Of a stretch of 5,744 nucleotides of DNA, positions 5,740-5,744 are shown one piece after another; the first letter of the stretch is position 1, and each line of letters opens with the position of its first letter. Both the position numbers and the translations under genes were made by a program. The notes under the pieces were generated by a model. That model was not told the DNA's origin and did no database searches. It saw nothing but the letters and a program-made list of their open reading frames with translations. The stretch is from an uncultured Bacteroidota bacterium (GTDB lineage Bacteria; Bacteroidota; Bacteroidia; 2-12-FULL-35-15): assembly GCA_903889605.1 (NCBI GenBank), contig CAISYK010000039.1, positions 1-5,744 of the forward strand, given 5' to 3'.

Positions 5740-5744
5740 TAAAA

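Overview
The window looks like chromosomal DNA of a Bacteroidota (Bacteroidetes) bacterium. It is AT-rich. Sites matching the Bacteroidetes -7 promoter element TAnnTTTG lie just upstream of two genes, Shine-Dalgarno sequences are weak or absent, and the Mfd and SlyD proteins look like Bacteroidetes members of their families. This assignment is inferred from sequence character, not from a database search.

Layout, left to right. Positions 2-76 hold what may be the last 24 codons of an upstream plus-strand gene. About 390 bases follow with no recognisable gene, holding short direct repeats, a nested hairpin and the likely mfd promoter. A complete mfd gene (transcription-repair coupling factor, about 1128 aa from a GTG start) fills 467-3853. 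After about 106 AT-rich bases comes a small gene for an exported protein of 196 aa with four cysteines and no recognised family. It converges on a minus-strand pair: a slyD-like FKBP prolyl isomerase and, downstream of it, a GNAT-family acetyltransferase. A hairpin sits between the converging stop codons. The right edge holds the slyD promoter and a possible divergent promoter for a gene outside the window.

The most unusual part is the junction between slyD and the acetyltransferase gene (about 5036-5142). It holds a GC-rich, roughly 105-bp element with imperfect inverted arms, each arm with its own small hairpin, and a G-quadruplex motif on the plus strand. It resembles the short dispersed repeats seen between genes in many Bacteroidetes. 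The element reads through in frame into the acetyltransferase, and no ATG, GTG or TTG lies between it and the GNAT domain. The only ordinary start codons are in the 3' end of slyD, in another frame. The enzyme therefore either carries a repeat-encoded N-terminal extension, uses a rare start codon, or has lost its native start.

Functionally, mfd is a housekeeping gene (removal of stalled RNA polymerase, recruitment of excision repair) and slyD a folding and metal-handling gene. Nothing in the window ties the genes into one pathway. I see no CRISPR array, tRNA, rRNA, transposase, phage gene or defence system.
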